DNA from: Ruficoccus amylovorans
GTDB taxonomy: Bacteria; Verrucomicrobiota; Verrucomicrobiia; Opitutales; Cerasicoccaceae
Direction: 5' to 3'
DNA length: 64,000 bases
Assembly (NCBI RefSeq): GCF_014230085.1
Contig: NZ_JACHVB010000035.1
Location: forward strand, 1-64,000
Made by a program: the position numbers and the translations under genes. Of the stretch, positions 25,507-32,639 are shown piece by piece. Below the pieces are notes generated by a model that saw nothing but the letters and a program-made list of their open reading frames with translations, was not told the DNA's origin and ran no database searches. Positions within the stretch are counted from its first letter, which is position 1. Each line of letters starts with the position of its first letter.

Positions 25507-26547
25507 TTACTTGTTCTTGGCCGGGCCGAGCTTGATGTCCTCAATCAGCTTGCTGATGCCCTTGAGGATCTTCGCGGCGTCGGCTTCGGTATCGATGTCC
25601 AGGTCGCGCTCTCCGGCCCAGGCGCGGGCCAGGTCGGGGTCGATCTTCTCCTTCTTCAGGCGGGCGTAGAGGGATTCGACGGGGGAAGCCTCGGGAGCGG
25701 GCGGCTCAGCGGCGGCAGGTTGCTCCTCGTCCTCGGCGGGAACGTCGATGTCGGTCGGCTCAGCCACCTCGATGTCGGTGTCCTGAAAGTCGGGCTGGCC
25801 GTTGTCCGGGTAGGCGGCATGGCCGGTGTCCAGGTCGATCACGGCCTGATCGTGGTTGACGGCCTGCTGCATTTCGACCGATAGGGGGGCGTACTTGCTG
25901 AGGGCGTGCTTGATGACGGTCTTACGCGCCATGGCGTCAAAGTCGCTCTTCCACGGCGAGGCGTAGCCACGGCTGTAGGCCTGGGAAAAGCGCTGCGCGT
26001 GCGCCTGCACCTTGGCCAGCGGCCAGAAGACGGTTTTCTCAAAGCCGTTGAGCAGCTTGAAGTAGAAGCCGTAGCCGTCGGGCTCCTTGCTGTCGTCGCC
26101 CCGGGCACGATCAACCCGCAGGACGCCGGTGATTTCGTCGAACTCCACCAGTGCCCCATGAGCCACCACGAAGTCATTCATCTGGGCAAACTGGCCGGAG
26201 CGCTGGGCAAGCTGGATGAGTCCTTTGTAGCCGAGCTGAAACTGGGCCTGATATTTGCCGTCGGTCTTGTAGGGGACGACGTAGGCGTAACCGAGGTTCT
26301 GATTGATGGGCAGGTCGAGGGTCGCGGCGGTGATGGCGGCAGCGATGATGGTCTTGGGCTCGGCCCGCATGAGCATCGTGTTGGTCTGGGTCAACTGGAC
26401 GATGGAAGACACGAACTGCGGGGCGCGTTTGCCCAGGATGTCGTTGATGCGGGCCTGAATGGCCGGGCTTTCGCAGAGGGCTTGCACGCCTTTGGCGGCG
26501 GAAAGCGGCTGACGGTTGCCGGTGGTGGTGGTGATTGCTTCGCTCAT
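25507..26547 (-). CDS. recT: RecT-family single-strand annealing protein
   Basis: 346 residues. The RecT core is clear: AAAITAATLDLPINQNLGYA, YVVPYKTDGKYQAQFQLGYK and LIQLAQRSGQF, with KTVIKHALSKYAP at its end. The C-terminal 110 residues are an acidic, Pro/Glu-rich linker and a small helical end. It anneals complementary single strands in phage recombination together with the nuclease at 22284 and the ATPase at 24180. Confidence 0.92.
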   Translation of the reverse strand: MSEAITTTTGNRQPLSAAKGVQALCESPAIQARINDILGKRAPQFVSSIVQLTQTNTMLMRAEPKTIIAAAITAATLDLPINQNLGYAYVVPYKTDGKYQAQFQLGYKGLIQLAQRSGQFAQMNDFVVAHGALVEFDEITGVLRVDRARGDDSKEPDGYGFYFKLLNGFEKTVFWPLAKVQAHAQRFSQAYSRGYASPWKSDFDAMARKTVIKHALSKYAPLSVEMQQAVNHDQAVIDLDTGHAAYPDNGQPDFQDTDIEVAEPTDIDVPAEDEEQPAAAEPPAPEASPVESLYARLKKEKIDPDLARAWAGERDLDIDTEADAAKILKGISKLIEDIKLGPAKNK

Positions 26548-26610
26548 GATTGCTTGACTTGGTTCAAGGGTGGTGAAAGGGTGCCGGGGTTGGAGTTGAT
26601 CTTTACTCCA

Positions 26611-26811
26611 TTATTTGCCTTGGAGCCCCGGTTTGATCGCCGGGGCTTCGTTGCTCCCGGGGGCGGATTCGGATTGCTCGTCACGTTCGAGCTCTGCGCG
26701 TCGGCGGGCGGCCTCGATGTTGATTTCCCGGCGCATCAGGCATTCGCGTTCGTGGTCGGCGGGGTCCATGCCGATCCAAGGCGCGTCAGGGACTCGGGCG
26801 TAGTCAGACAT
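26611..26811 (-). CDS. Small charged hypothetical protein
   Basis: 66 residues (MSDYARVPDAPWIGMDPADH...), containing a charged helix (REINIEAARRRAELERDEQS). It begins 3 bp after the next upstream gene. Unknown. Confidence 0.5.
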   Translation of the reverse strand: MSDYARVPDAPWIGMDPADHERECLMRREINIEAARRRAELERDEQSESAPGSNEAPAIKPGLQGK

Positions 26812-26814
26812 GGT

Positions 26815-27024
26815 CTAGACGCCGAAGCGTGAGCGCCACTTGGAGAGGATAGCAGCCTGCTTGCGCATGCGCTCCTCGCGCTGGTCGGCAAGCCGCATCT
26901 GATTGTAGTGACGGCGGGTGAGCTTTTCGCCGAGCCAGGGGCTCAGGGCGTCGGTCTGGCGGGTAGCGGCGTGGCGCTGCTCGCGGGTGGTGCGCTTCTT
27001 GCGCTGGCGGTAGGCGTAGGACAT
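26815..27024 (-). CDS. Small very basic hypothetical protein
   Basis: 69 residues, about a third Arg/Lys (MSYAYRQRKKRTTREQRHAA...). Probably nucleic-acid binding by charge; no fold recognised. Lies just upstream of the preceding small gene. Confidence 0.5.
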   Translation of the reverse strand: MSYAYRQRKKRTTREQRHAATRQTDALSPWLGEKLTRRHYNQMRLADQREERMRKQAAILSKWRSRFGV

Positions 27025-27047
27025 TGGGTTTGTTTCGGGTTATTGGG

Positions 27048-27782
27048 TTAAAGGATTGCGCGGGGCCGGGCGCTACTCCGGCGAGTGGCTGATGATGGCA
27101 GGCAGTTATTTACGTCACGCCGTCCACCTTCATGCCTGAAAGGCACGCCATATCCCGGCTGCGTGTCTGGCTTCCACACCGCCTGTGCAAAGTTGAAGGG
27201 ATGGGCCGGAGTCGAACCGGCTACCGTCTGGCGTGTTATCGCATGCTTCAGCCGCTCTACCGTTGAGCTTCCATCCCGAAAAGTGGCTGGAGGCCCGGCG
27301 GCGGACCTCCGATAATTCCAACCGTTGGCGAGGCTCGCCCACGAAGCGTGAATCAGGCCGATGCCCTCACGTTTTCCGCTGGTTGCCGGGGAGTGAGCCC
27401 GGGAGAAAATGTTGGGAGCACGGACTTGAACCGATTCTGCCGCGTGGGCAGACGCTTCACGGCCACAAGGACCGATGCCTCCAAATCGAGGACTCCCAGT
27501 AAGGATTGCCCGGGCGGCGGTGTGGCCGACCGCCCGGGACTTGTTGCATTCACCATGTGCTGCTACGCGTCCGTCCCCGGTTGTCTGTCGGGGAAGATTA
27601 AAAGTGATTTCGTCCGGGGAGACGGGGCGCTCGCTGTTACCGATGGCGCGGGCGATGAGCAAGGAGGCAAAGCCCAGCACGAGGACCACAAAAAGGGCGA
27701 CCAGGACCATCAGGGTTACCGACGGGCGCGGGGAGGGTGAGCCTCCCATTTCCTCGATCCAGTGATGGGGCTGACGGGACAT
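27048..27782 (-). CDS. Single-span membrane protein; C-terminal extent doubtful
   Basis: From ATG 27782 (MSRQPHHWIEEMGGSPSPRP) a clear membrane helix follows (SVTLMVLVALFVVLVLGFAS). After about residue 60 the frame stays open for another 180 codons, but it runs across two tRNA-like sequences and a GC-rich hairpin and loses protein-like character. The real gene may be only the first 60-70 codons, its stop lost by a rearrangement that brought in the tRNA-like DNA. The N-terminal part directly follows the HTH gene at 27784. Confidence 0.45.
   Translation of the reverse strand: MSRQPHHWIEEMGGSPSPRPSVTLMVLVALFVVLVLGFASLLIARAIGNSERPVSPDEITFNLPRQTTGDGRVAAHGECNKSRAVGHTAARAILTGSPRFGGIGPCGREASAHAAESVQVRAPNIFSRAHSPATSGKREGIGLIHASWASLANGWNYRRSAAGPPATFRDGSSTVERLKHAITRQTVAGSTPAHPFNFAQAVWKPDTQPGYGVPFRHEGGRRDVNNCLPSSATRRSSARPRAIL
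27198..27277 (-). tRNA. tRNA-like sequence with an abnormal anticodon arm
   Basis: Read leftward it has a perfect 7-bp acceptor stem (GGGATGG/CCATCCC), a perfect D arm (GCTC-AACGGTA-GAGC) and a perfect T arm (GCCGG-TTCGACT-CCGGC). The anticodon region is 32 bases instead of about 23, and no canonical 5-bp stem with a 7-base loop can be drawn. No CCA is encoded. It could be a degenerate phage tRNA, a tRNA with an insertion, or a tRNA-mimicking element. Isotype not assignable. Confidence 0.5.
27412..27499 (-). tRNA. Second tRNA-like sequence, class II shape, degenerate
   Basis: Read leftward, CTGGGAG faces CTCCCAA as a partial acceptor stem, a short CTC/GAG D stem follows, and a long variable arm CTGCC-CACGC-GGCAG is well formed. 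The T arm contains GGTTCAAGTCC but two outer pairs fail. The anticodon stem is weak and U33 is not in place. It looks like a decayed Leu/Ser/Tyr-type tRNA. It lies 134 bp upstream of the other tRNA-like sequence, on the same strand. Confidence 0.35.
27509..27538. repeat. GC-rich perfect inverted repeat
   Basis: CCCGGGCGG at 27509-27517 is the exact inverse of CCGCCCGGG at 27530-27538, separated by 12 bases. No T-run on either side. Because it lies just upstream (leftward sense) of the tRNA-like pair, it may process or terminate the transcript there. Confidence 0.5.
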
Positions 27783-27783
27783 G

Positions 27784-28194
27784 TCAGTTGCTCTCCCGGT
27801 TAAAAATGAGGTTGTCGGTGTTGGCCTGGGCCACGTGGTTGCGCCGCCATTCAAAAAAGTCTTTCGGGCGCACGCACAGGTCGCGGCCCACGTACTCGGC
27901 GGGCAGTCCATCCTTGATCCACTTGCGGACAGTCGAACGGCTGGCCAGGGACTTGTACCAGCGCACGGGCAGCGGCTCATCCGAGACGAGCGCGAGCGTG
28001 TTGGAGGTCATCAGGTCGGAAAGGTTTTTCAGGGTGGTCTGCATGTGGCCCACGCTGTCGGCGATGTCCTCGGCGTAGCGGGCGAGGTTGCCCTCGGCCC
28101 GTCTTTGGGCGGTGGCGGCCTCGTCGGCCAATTCCTTGAGCCGGTTCATGTGCTCGAACTCGGCCCCGATATAGGCGGGTGGGGTTTTAGCCAC
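27784..28194 (-). CDS. Small DNA-binding protein with excisionase-like helix-turn-helix
   Basis: 136 residues from GTG 28194, which overlaps the preceding gene by 8 bp. The N-terminal half is a long helix (NRLKELADEAATAQRRAEGN...). The C-terminal part, WYKSLASRSTVRKWIKDGLP followed by GRDLCVRPKDFFEWRRNH, looks like a MerR/excisionase winged helix with an R-S-T-V-R-K-W recognition helix. It could be the directionality factor for the integrase or a regulator of the leftward transcript. Confidence 0.6.
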   Translation of the reverse strand: MAKTPPAYIGAEFEHMNRLKELADEAATAQRRAEGNLARYAEDIADSVGHMQTTLKNLSDLMTSNTLALVSDEPLPVRWYKSLASRSTVRKWIKDGLPAEYVGRDLCVRPKDFFEWRRNHVAQANTDNLIFNRESN

Positions 28195-28366
28195 GGGGAA
28201 CCTCCGTTCGGATCGCCAGTGACAATTCATTAACCAGCGCCTGCTGACGCTCGGCATGGCGGCTGAGGGCCGCGAGACGGCGACGAAGCAAGACCAGGTG
28301 CGCCTGTTCGACCCCGAAGCGGTGCTTGAGGAGGTGGCGCTGTTGGCATTCGTTGATGGCATTCAT
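28187..28366 (-). CDS. Small helical hypothetical protein
   Basis: 59 residues from ATG 28366 (MNAINECQQRHLLKHRFGVE...), entirely helical with heptad-like spacing (LVLLRRRLAALSRHAERQQA). Overlaps the next gene by 8 bp. Unknown; may partner the HTH protein. Confidence 0.5.
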   Translation of the reverse strand: MNAINECQQRHLLKHRFGVEQAHLVLLRRRLAALSRHAERQQALVNELSLAIRTEVPRG

Positions 28367-28755
28367 GGTAAACGGTGGTTTCGGTGGCAAATGGTGACGC
28401 CGTAAGCGCCTGTCATTCAGGCGGGGGCGTGAAAAACGACTGGAAAAAGAGAGAGAAAATCAGCGGCCCGCTTTTACGCGGTTACGGGCCGGGCGATGAA
28501 ATTGACCAGAGGCACATCCTGCTCCGCCGCGATACCCTTCCGGTTCGCCGGGCTCCTGTCCCGGCATCCAGAAATCTTCAAAAAAGGTGGCCGCCCCCGT
28601 TGGGAGAATATCCGCGGGGGCGGCGTTTTCCTGTCTCGTTCCATCCCGGGGTACCCTGGCCCGGGAAATTTCCTGAAAGGCGGAGAGCAGGACTGCGCCG
28701 AGGGGGCGGGGCTGGGAAAGGCGGACAGACATGACAGGAAGGGGGTAAAGGGTGG
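28367..28755. other. Intergenic stretch with terminator, no supported gene
   Basis: About 390 bp between the first leftward gene (28756) and the main leftward block. A strong hairpin (separate entry) lies in its middle. Short open frames run through that hairpin on both strands and have poor composition, so I do not call them. Confidence 0.5.
28580..28624 (-). terminator. Strong intrinsic terminator for leftward transcription
   Basis: A perfect 10-bp stem, GCCGCCCCCG (28590-28599) with CGGGGGCGGC (28615-28624) and a 15-base loop. In the leftward direction it is followed after four bases by six T residues (A580-A585 on the plus strand). It would stop or attenuate transcription after the 28756-29097 gene, so genes further left may depend on antitermination or a second promoter. 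On the plus strand it is followed by GTTTTCC, so weak rightward stopping is also possible. Confidence 0.75.
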
Positions 28756-29097
28756 TCAGTTCCTGGCCTCGGGAGCCTGAGCGGCGTCGGTCGAGGCGTG
28801 GTTGCTGTTGGCGGGGCCGTCAATGGGCGGCGGCGTGGCCAGATCGGCACGCGAGTATGACTCAAGGGCGGGGAGTCCCGCCGGGAAGAGGTCTGCCAGG
28901 GTGGCGGACTGCACGTGATCGAGCATGGCCTGAGTGACGCAGCGCATGACCGGGTCTTTGCCCTTGCGCAGGTGGTACTTCAGCATGGCGTAGGCTTCCT
29001 CCTTGGAGCGGGCCAGGGCAGCTTCGAAATTGGCCTGATAGGCAGGGGTATTTTCCGCTTTGGCAGGCTCGGTCGCAACGTGTTCGGTCGTTTCCAT
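28756..29097 (-). CDS. Hypothetical protein, first leftward gene after the repressor region
   Basis: 113 residues (METTEHVATEPAKAENTPAY...). A helical centre (FEAALARSKEEAYAMLKYHL) is followed by a Pro/Ala/Asn-rich tail. It is divergent from the repressor, separated from it by 80 bp, and is cut off from the rest of the leftward block by the terminator. By position it could be a Cro- or antiterminator-like regulator, but no DNA-binding motif is visible. Confidence 0.55.
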   Translation of the reverse strand: METTEHVATEPAKAENTPAYQANFEAALARSKEEAYAMLKYHLRKGKDPVMRCVTQAMLDHVQSATLADLFPAGLPALESYSRADLATPPPIDGPANSNHASTDAAQAPEARN

Positions 29098-29177
29098 GTG
29101 AGAATAAAATTACAAAACAGAATAAATGCGCAAGAAAAAAGTTTGCTTGTGTCGTAAAAAAATCACACGGTGGAATA
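29098..29177. promoter_or_regulatory. Divergent early control region (operator/promoters)
   Basis: This 80-bp AT-rich gap separates the leftward gene from the rightward repressor. In the leftward sense, TTGCGC followed after 15 bases by TAATTT is a possible -35/-10 pair. Rightward, TTGCTT is a possible -35. GTGT and ACAC flank CGTAAAAAAATC as a short inverted pair that could be an operator half-site pair. The assignment rests mainly on layout. Confidence 0.5.
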
Positions 29178-29906
29178 ATGAATCATCTAGGCAGGGCCAT
29201 TCGGGCCGCTATCCAACACCACGGAATGAACCAAGCCGAGGCTGGGACTATGCTCGGGTTTTCCCAGGGCTACATGTCCAAGGTCATCAATGGAACCGCA
29301 GGAGATCCTGACCAAAAAATCCTGACAGCCCTCTGCACTGGCTGGCCCTCAAAGGAAACGGGGGTGGCCATCATGGAAGCTCACCTCAAGGATGAGATTC
29401 TTCGCGGCGGGCGGAGCCTGGACGAGTTTACGCTCGGGGCCGGTCCGGCGGTGAGCGACCCGATTGACGAGCATCTGGCGGCGATTCAGCGGATGTTTGC
29501 CAAGGACCCGGACCTGCGCAGCCTGATTCGCCGGATTGGGCAGATCGCCCTGGAGGATGAGGAAGCCCAGAAAAAGAGCGCGGATGCCAAGACAATGCCG
29601 CTATTCGCGCCGGATGCGCCGATTCAATTTGCGGGAGCGGCCGAGCCGGACGCGCCCTTCAAGGGCAAGCGGACCTTTCGCCTGCCGGAGAGCCTGGGGC
29701 TGCGCGGGAAGAGGATGAAGGATGTCATGCCGCACCTGCAGCAGGAAGCGCCTGCCCTGTATGCGCTCCTGACCGAAGCGGCGCAAAACGGGGATGAGCA
29801 TGGGATGCTGGCAGCGGCGGAAGCGGCTGGCTGGGAGTTCCAGGACTACGAGCGGGGCGTCCTGCTGAAGGCCTGCCGCAAGCTGGCGAAGTCCGCGGGG
29901 AAGTGA
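29178..29906 (+). CDS. XRE-family helix-turn-helix repressor (putative CI-like)
   Basis: 242 residues. The N-terminal 60 are an HTH domain: LGRAIRAAIQHHGMNQAEAG, then TMLGFSQGYMSKVINGTAG, with the recognition helix SQGYMSKVIN. The rest is a long helical/linker region and a compact C-terminal domain (LRGKRMKDVMPHLQQEAPAL...). There is no Ala-Gly cleavage site or Ser/Lys dyad of LexA-type repressors that I can see, so induction may not use RecA-assisted self-cleavage. It is divergent from the leftward early genes, the usual place of a phage repressor. Confidence 0.75.
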   Translation: MNHLGRAIRAAIQHHGMNQAEAGTMLGFSQGYMSKVINGTAGDPDQKILTALCTGWPSKETGVAIMEAHLKDEILRGGRSLDEFTLGAGPAVSDPIDEHLAAIQRMFAKDPDLRSLIRRIGQIALEDEEAQKKSADAKTMPLFAPDAPIQFAGAAEPDAPFKGKRTFRLPESLGLRGKRMKDVMPHLQQEAPALYALLTEAAQNGDEHGMLAAAEAAGWEFQDYERGVLLKACRKLAKSAGK

Positions 29907-30081
29907 ATCGATAAAATGGGATGGCAGATGTCTGTACAGGGTGTTTTTTTCGTGCCCTGAGCGGAATAAAAGCCCCGCATCCGTACTCCAGACTTAAAAA
30001 ATATGTCTTGACTCTGTGCTCAGAAAGCAGAGATATCAACCTACTTAACTGTGTTTAATAAATCTCATCACAGTCCTAGTC

Positions 30082-30288
30082 ATGTCACAACGTCACTCAA
30101 TTCCGCCCATCAGCGCTGAGCAAATCCGCGCTGCTGCCAATCGTGTGCCCTCCGAAACGTGCGTGTGCGACGCCCCCGTCGCCCCTGCCTACAATAACGG
30201 AATGACCGAGTCGGTCCGCGCGTTCCTATCCAGCGAGGAACGGGTGAAGTCCCGCATCAATGAAACCCTTTCCGTCTTTGCTCACTGA
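30082..30288 (+). CDS. Hypothetical small protein
   Basis: 68 residues (MSQRHSIPPISAEQIRAAAN...), with a CVCDAPVAPAY segment in the middle. Its last base is the first base of the next gene's ATG. A 175-bp gap separates it from the repressor and holds nothing I recognise. Unknown function. Confidence 0.5.
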   Translation: MSQRHSIPPISAEQIRAAANRVPSETCVCDAPVAPAYNNGMTESVRAFLSSEERVKSRINETLSVFAH

Positions 30289-30746
30289 TGCAACTTACTG
30301 ATGCCGAGGTCGATGACCTCGTACTGTCGCTGAATTCCCTGCGCATCACGCTGAACGAGCGGGACATCTACTTTTCGGAGAGCGATGTCAATGAATCCCT
30401 GCAGGCCTGCATCGGGCATCATTACCGGCATATTCGGCAACTCGGGGTTAACCAGAAGACGATCGACCCGTACAAGGTTATCACGTGGTTTGGGGTTGAC
30501 TTAGCGGGGAAAGATGACGACCGGCTGCAACAGATCGCGGAGTGCATCGTCGCGGCCTTGGGGGCGTGTCTACTGGAAGAAACGCCTAAGGAAATCGGGC
30601 TGGAGACGGACACCATGCGCTACATCGCGGACCTGCTCAAAAACGAACTGAGTGGAAACACGGACCACGGGATCGGACGCAACGGCCTCTACGCCGCCTT
30701 TCATTGTGCCCAGAAGATGAAAACCCGGCTTGCCGGCCGGAATTAG
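30288..30746 (+). CDS. Hypothetical protein
   Basis: 152 residues (MQLTDAEVDDLVLSLNSLRI...), mainly helical, with two halves separated near residue 80 (GVDLAGKDDDRLQQIAECIV). It is followed 30 bp later by an intrinsic terminator. No recognised family; coupled to the preceding gene. Confidence 0.55.
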   Translation: MQLTDAEVDDLVLSLNSLRITLNERDIYFSESDVNESLQACIGHHYRHIRQLGVNQKTIDPYKVITWFGVDLAGKDDDRLQQIAECIVAALGACLLEETPKEIGLETDTMRYIADLLKNELSGNTDHGIGRNGLYAAFHCAQKMKTRLAGRN

Positions 30747-30776
30747 ACATCTCAAATAAAGTAAGCCAATAGTCCC

Positions 30777-30808
30777 AAAGACCCGCCTGCACGCGGGTCT
30801 TTTTTTGG
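30777..30808 (+). terminator. Intrinsic terminator after the 30082-30746 genes
   Basis: GACCCGC (30780-30786) pairs with GCGGGTC (30793-30799) across a six-base loop, with AAA before and seven or more T residues after. A textbook rho-independent terminator for rightward transcription. It means the genes from 31988 onward need their own promoter. Confidence 0.9.
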
Positions 30809-30854
30809 GGGGGGCGAGTTCTCTGGCACAACCGTAAGTACGCGGCAATACCCG

Positions 30855-31481
30855 TCACGCCTTCGGGCCGTACTTCTGCTCGTCGGTGAGTTCGGCGGTT
30901 GGCGCGGGGTCCGGCTCAACCAGTTCTGACTTGATCGTGCCCTGAATCGTCAGCCCCTGCTCGGTCGCCTGGCGGTTGATGTCCATCGGGCTGTCGAGCG
31001 ATTCGAGCGTGACGGTCTGGCCGTCCGTCGTTTGCGCCTGCGCGAAGTAGCGCTTGGCCGGGAGTTCCCCGTCGTTGCTCATGTCCGATTCGGCATCAAC
31101 AGGAGAGGACGGCTCAGTGATATGGTAAGGATTCGGGATTGATGGGCTGGAATAGTTTTTAGGTTGCCGAGTTATCCACGAAAATAAAGCTGACAGCAGA
31201 GCGGCCAAAATGCCGATGGCCATCAGCAGCCCGTAAACGAGATAAGGCAGGGTGAACAGGATAACAGAGAACCACATACCCCAGCCGAAGCCATAGATAG
31301 CCCCCCATATGGCCAGAAGCTCGCCGACAACGGGGATTAAGGCCGTGAAGATGGCCAATGCTCCGGCCCCGAGCCAATGCCAGGAGAGCTCGTCATGAAG
31401 CCCGGCATAGATGGCAACGAGTTTGAGGATGGAAATGGCCATGTAGGCCAATCCAAAAATGACAGTCGTGAATCTCTCCAT
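30855..31481 (-). CDS. Multi-span membrane protein with a C-terminal module shared with the giant virion protein
   Basis: 208 residues. Residues 1-105 hold three or four membrane helices (VIFGLAYMAISILKLVAIYA; LGAGALAIFTALIPVVGELL; MWFSVILFTLPYLVYGLLMA and beyond). From about residue 130 the soluble tail reads DMSNDGELPAKRYFAQAQTT and continues to KSELVEPDPA, nearly identical to residues 777-847 of the 2402-residue protein at 42843. It lies 5 bp after the secreted protein gene, on the strand opposite to its surroundings. This suggests a lysogenic-conversion (moron) cassette acting at the host membrane. Confidence 0.7.
   Translation of the reverse strand: MERFTTVIFGLAYMAISILKLVAIYAGLHDELSWHWLGAGALAIFTALIPVVGELLAIWGAIYGFGWGMWFSVILFTLPYLVYGLLMAIGILAALLSALFSWITRQPKNYSSPSIPNPYHITEPSSPVDAESDMSNDGELPAKRYFAQAQTTDGQTVTLESLDSPMDINRQATEQGLTIQGTIKSELVEPDPAPTAELTDEQKYGPKA
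30904..31114 (-). repeat. Copy A of a 211-bp inverted duplication
   Basis: The minus strand here aligns without gaps to the plus strand at 45172-45382. By eye I count about 10 differences in 211 bases, most of them silent and several clustered near the start. Both copies are in frame within genes of otherwise unrelated sequence. Confidence 0.9.
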
Positions 31482-31486
31482 AGCTT

Positions 31487-31888
31487 TTATTGGATGACAC
31501 GCAGATCTAAAATCTGGTCAAGCTGCATCTGGGTGGCATCGAGGGTGAGCAGGTCGAGGGGAAGGTTGTAATGGGCGACCATGCGCCTGACGCGCTGCAC
31601 ATAGCGGGTGTCTCCGGGCCGGGTGAGGATGAGGATAACGGCGGCGCGGCGACCGGTCATGCTGGCGTAGTGGAGGGACTGGCCGACGGCTTCGGCCCAT
31701 TTGGGAGCGAAGTCTATCTCGATGGCGTAGTCCTCGGTGAGCAGGTCGCAGCGGGTGCGGTCCTCAAGGACAACCTCCCGGGACGCGTGAAGCTGGTTGG
31801 CCGCCCACTCGGCATAAAATGCCTCCGGCTCAGTGCCCGCACAAACGGCACACTGGAGCACAAAGCCCAGAACGGCAACCAGCTTCAT
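31487..31888 (-). CDS. Secreted protein with PD-(D/E)XK nuclease-like core
   Basis: 133 residues with an N-terminal signal peptide (MKLVAVLGFVLQCAVCAGTE, cleavage near residue 18). The core DRTRCDLLTEDYAIEIDFAP followed by KWAEAVGQSLHYASMTGRRA has the spacing D...E-x-D...K..E..GQ typical of the PD-(D/E)XK fold. From memory, a family of small periplasmic proteins shares this 'RCD-L-T...AIE-DFA-KW-EAIGQ' pattern. It would act outside the cytoplasm, possibly on incoming DNA. It is followed by the membrane protein gene, so the pair could form a superinfection-exclusion unit; that is inference. Confidence 0.65.
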   Translation of the reverse strand: MKLVAVLGFVLQCAVCAGTEPEAFYAEWAANQLHASREVVLEDRTRCDLLTEDYAIEIDFAPKWAEAVGQSLHYASMTGRRAAVILILTRPGDTRYVQRVRRMVAHYNLPLDLLTLDATQMQLDQILDLRVIQ

Positions 31889-31987
31889 GGTGTGAACAAT
31901 AATCCGCGTGTATCACAGTGCAAGGTGAGAATCGTCAAAGAGGCGATTTTTCTTGCCAAATATTCTGGGGTGTAAATATATGCCAAC

Positions 31988-32611
31988 ATGGAATTGCGAA
32001 GTGGATCGGAGAGGGGCGAGACGGCGCTGGCGGTGAGCGAGCGCGAACGCCTCCAGCCCACTCGGCGGTTCCTGGGGGTGGACATGGGCGCTTACCCTGA
32101 CCTCAGCGGCAACCGGAGCTCATTGGTGCTGCTGGAGTGTGCCGACGGCAAGCTGGTCGTCCGGGATGAAGCCTACCGGCGTGATAACATGCCGTGGCCC
32201 CGGGATGAACGCGACTGGGAGCTTGACCGGATGCAGAGCTTTTTCGACGAGTACCGTCCGGTGACGCTCGCGCTGGTAGCGCTCGGGCCGGAAGGGCGGG
32301 CGCAGTTGGAGACACATTACTGGCAGGGGCGGTTTCCCCATGGGGTCGTCCATGCCTTTGTGATGGAGCGCACGCACATGGATGAACTGGCCCGCGACTG
32401 GCTATCGTGCCTGAGCCACGGTTTTCTTCTGTTGTCACCGGAATGGATGGCGGAATGTAACCGTGTTGTGCGGGCTATCCATCGGCAGGAACACCGTTTT
32501 ATCAGCAGCCGGTTCTGGGCGCTGGCGCTGGCCGTTCACGCCGCGTGCCGGCTCGTGCCGGAACTTCGCCCGTATTTCGACTTTAACCTGAGGCCGACCC
32601 TGCGCGGGTAG
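31988..32611 (+). CDS. Hypothetical protein with an RNase-H-like start
   Basis: 207 residues. After about 28 variable residues, FLGVDMGAYPDLSGNRSSLV followed by LLECADGKLVVRDEAYRR resembles the first strands of an RNase H/actin-like fold (Gly-Val-Asp-Met-Gly). The later acidic residues needed for a nuclease are not obvious. It follows a possible promoter (TTGCCA, 17 bases, ATATAT at about 31957). Function unknown; it precedes the replication protein gene. Confidence 0.5.
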   Translation: MELRSGSERGETALAVSERERLQPTRRFLGVDMGAYPDLSGNRSSLVLLECADGKLVVRDEAYRRDNMPWPRDERDWELDRMQSFFDEYRPVTLALVALGPEGRAQLETHYWQGRFPHGVVHAFVMERTHMDELARDWLSCLSHGFLLLSPEWMAECNRVVRAIHRQEHRFISSRFWALALAVHAACRLVPELRPYFDFNLRPTLRG

Positions 32612-32639
32612 GCCTGACAATCACACTTTTTACCCGACC

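Noticed and set aside
28460-28732. 90-codon minus-strand frame between 28367 and 28755
   Set aside because: It passes straight through a strong intrinsic terminator hairpin and has low-quality composition.
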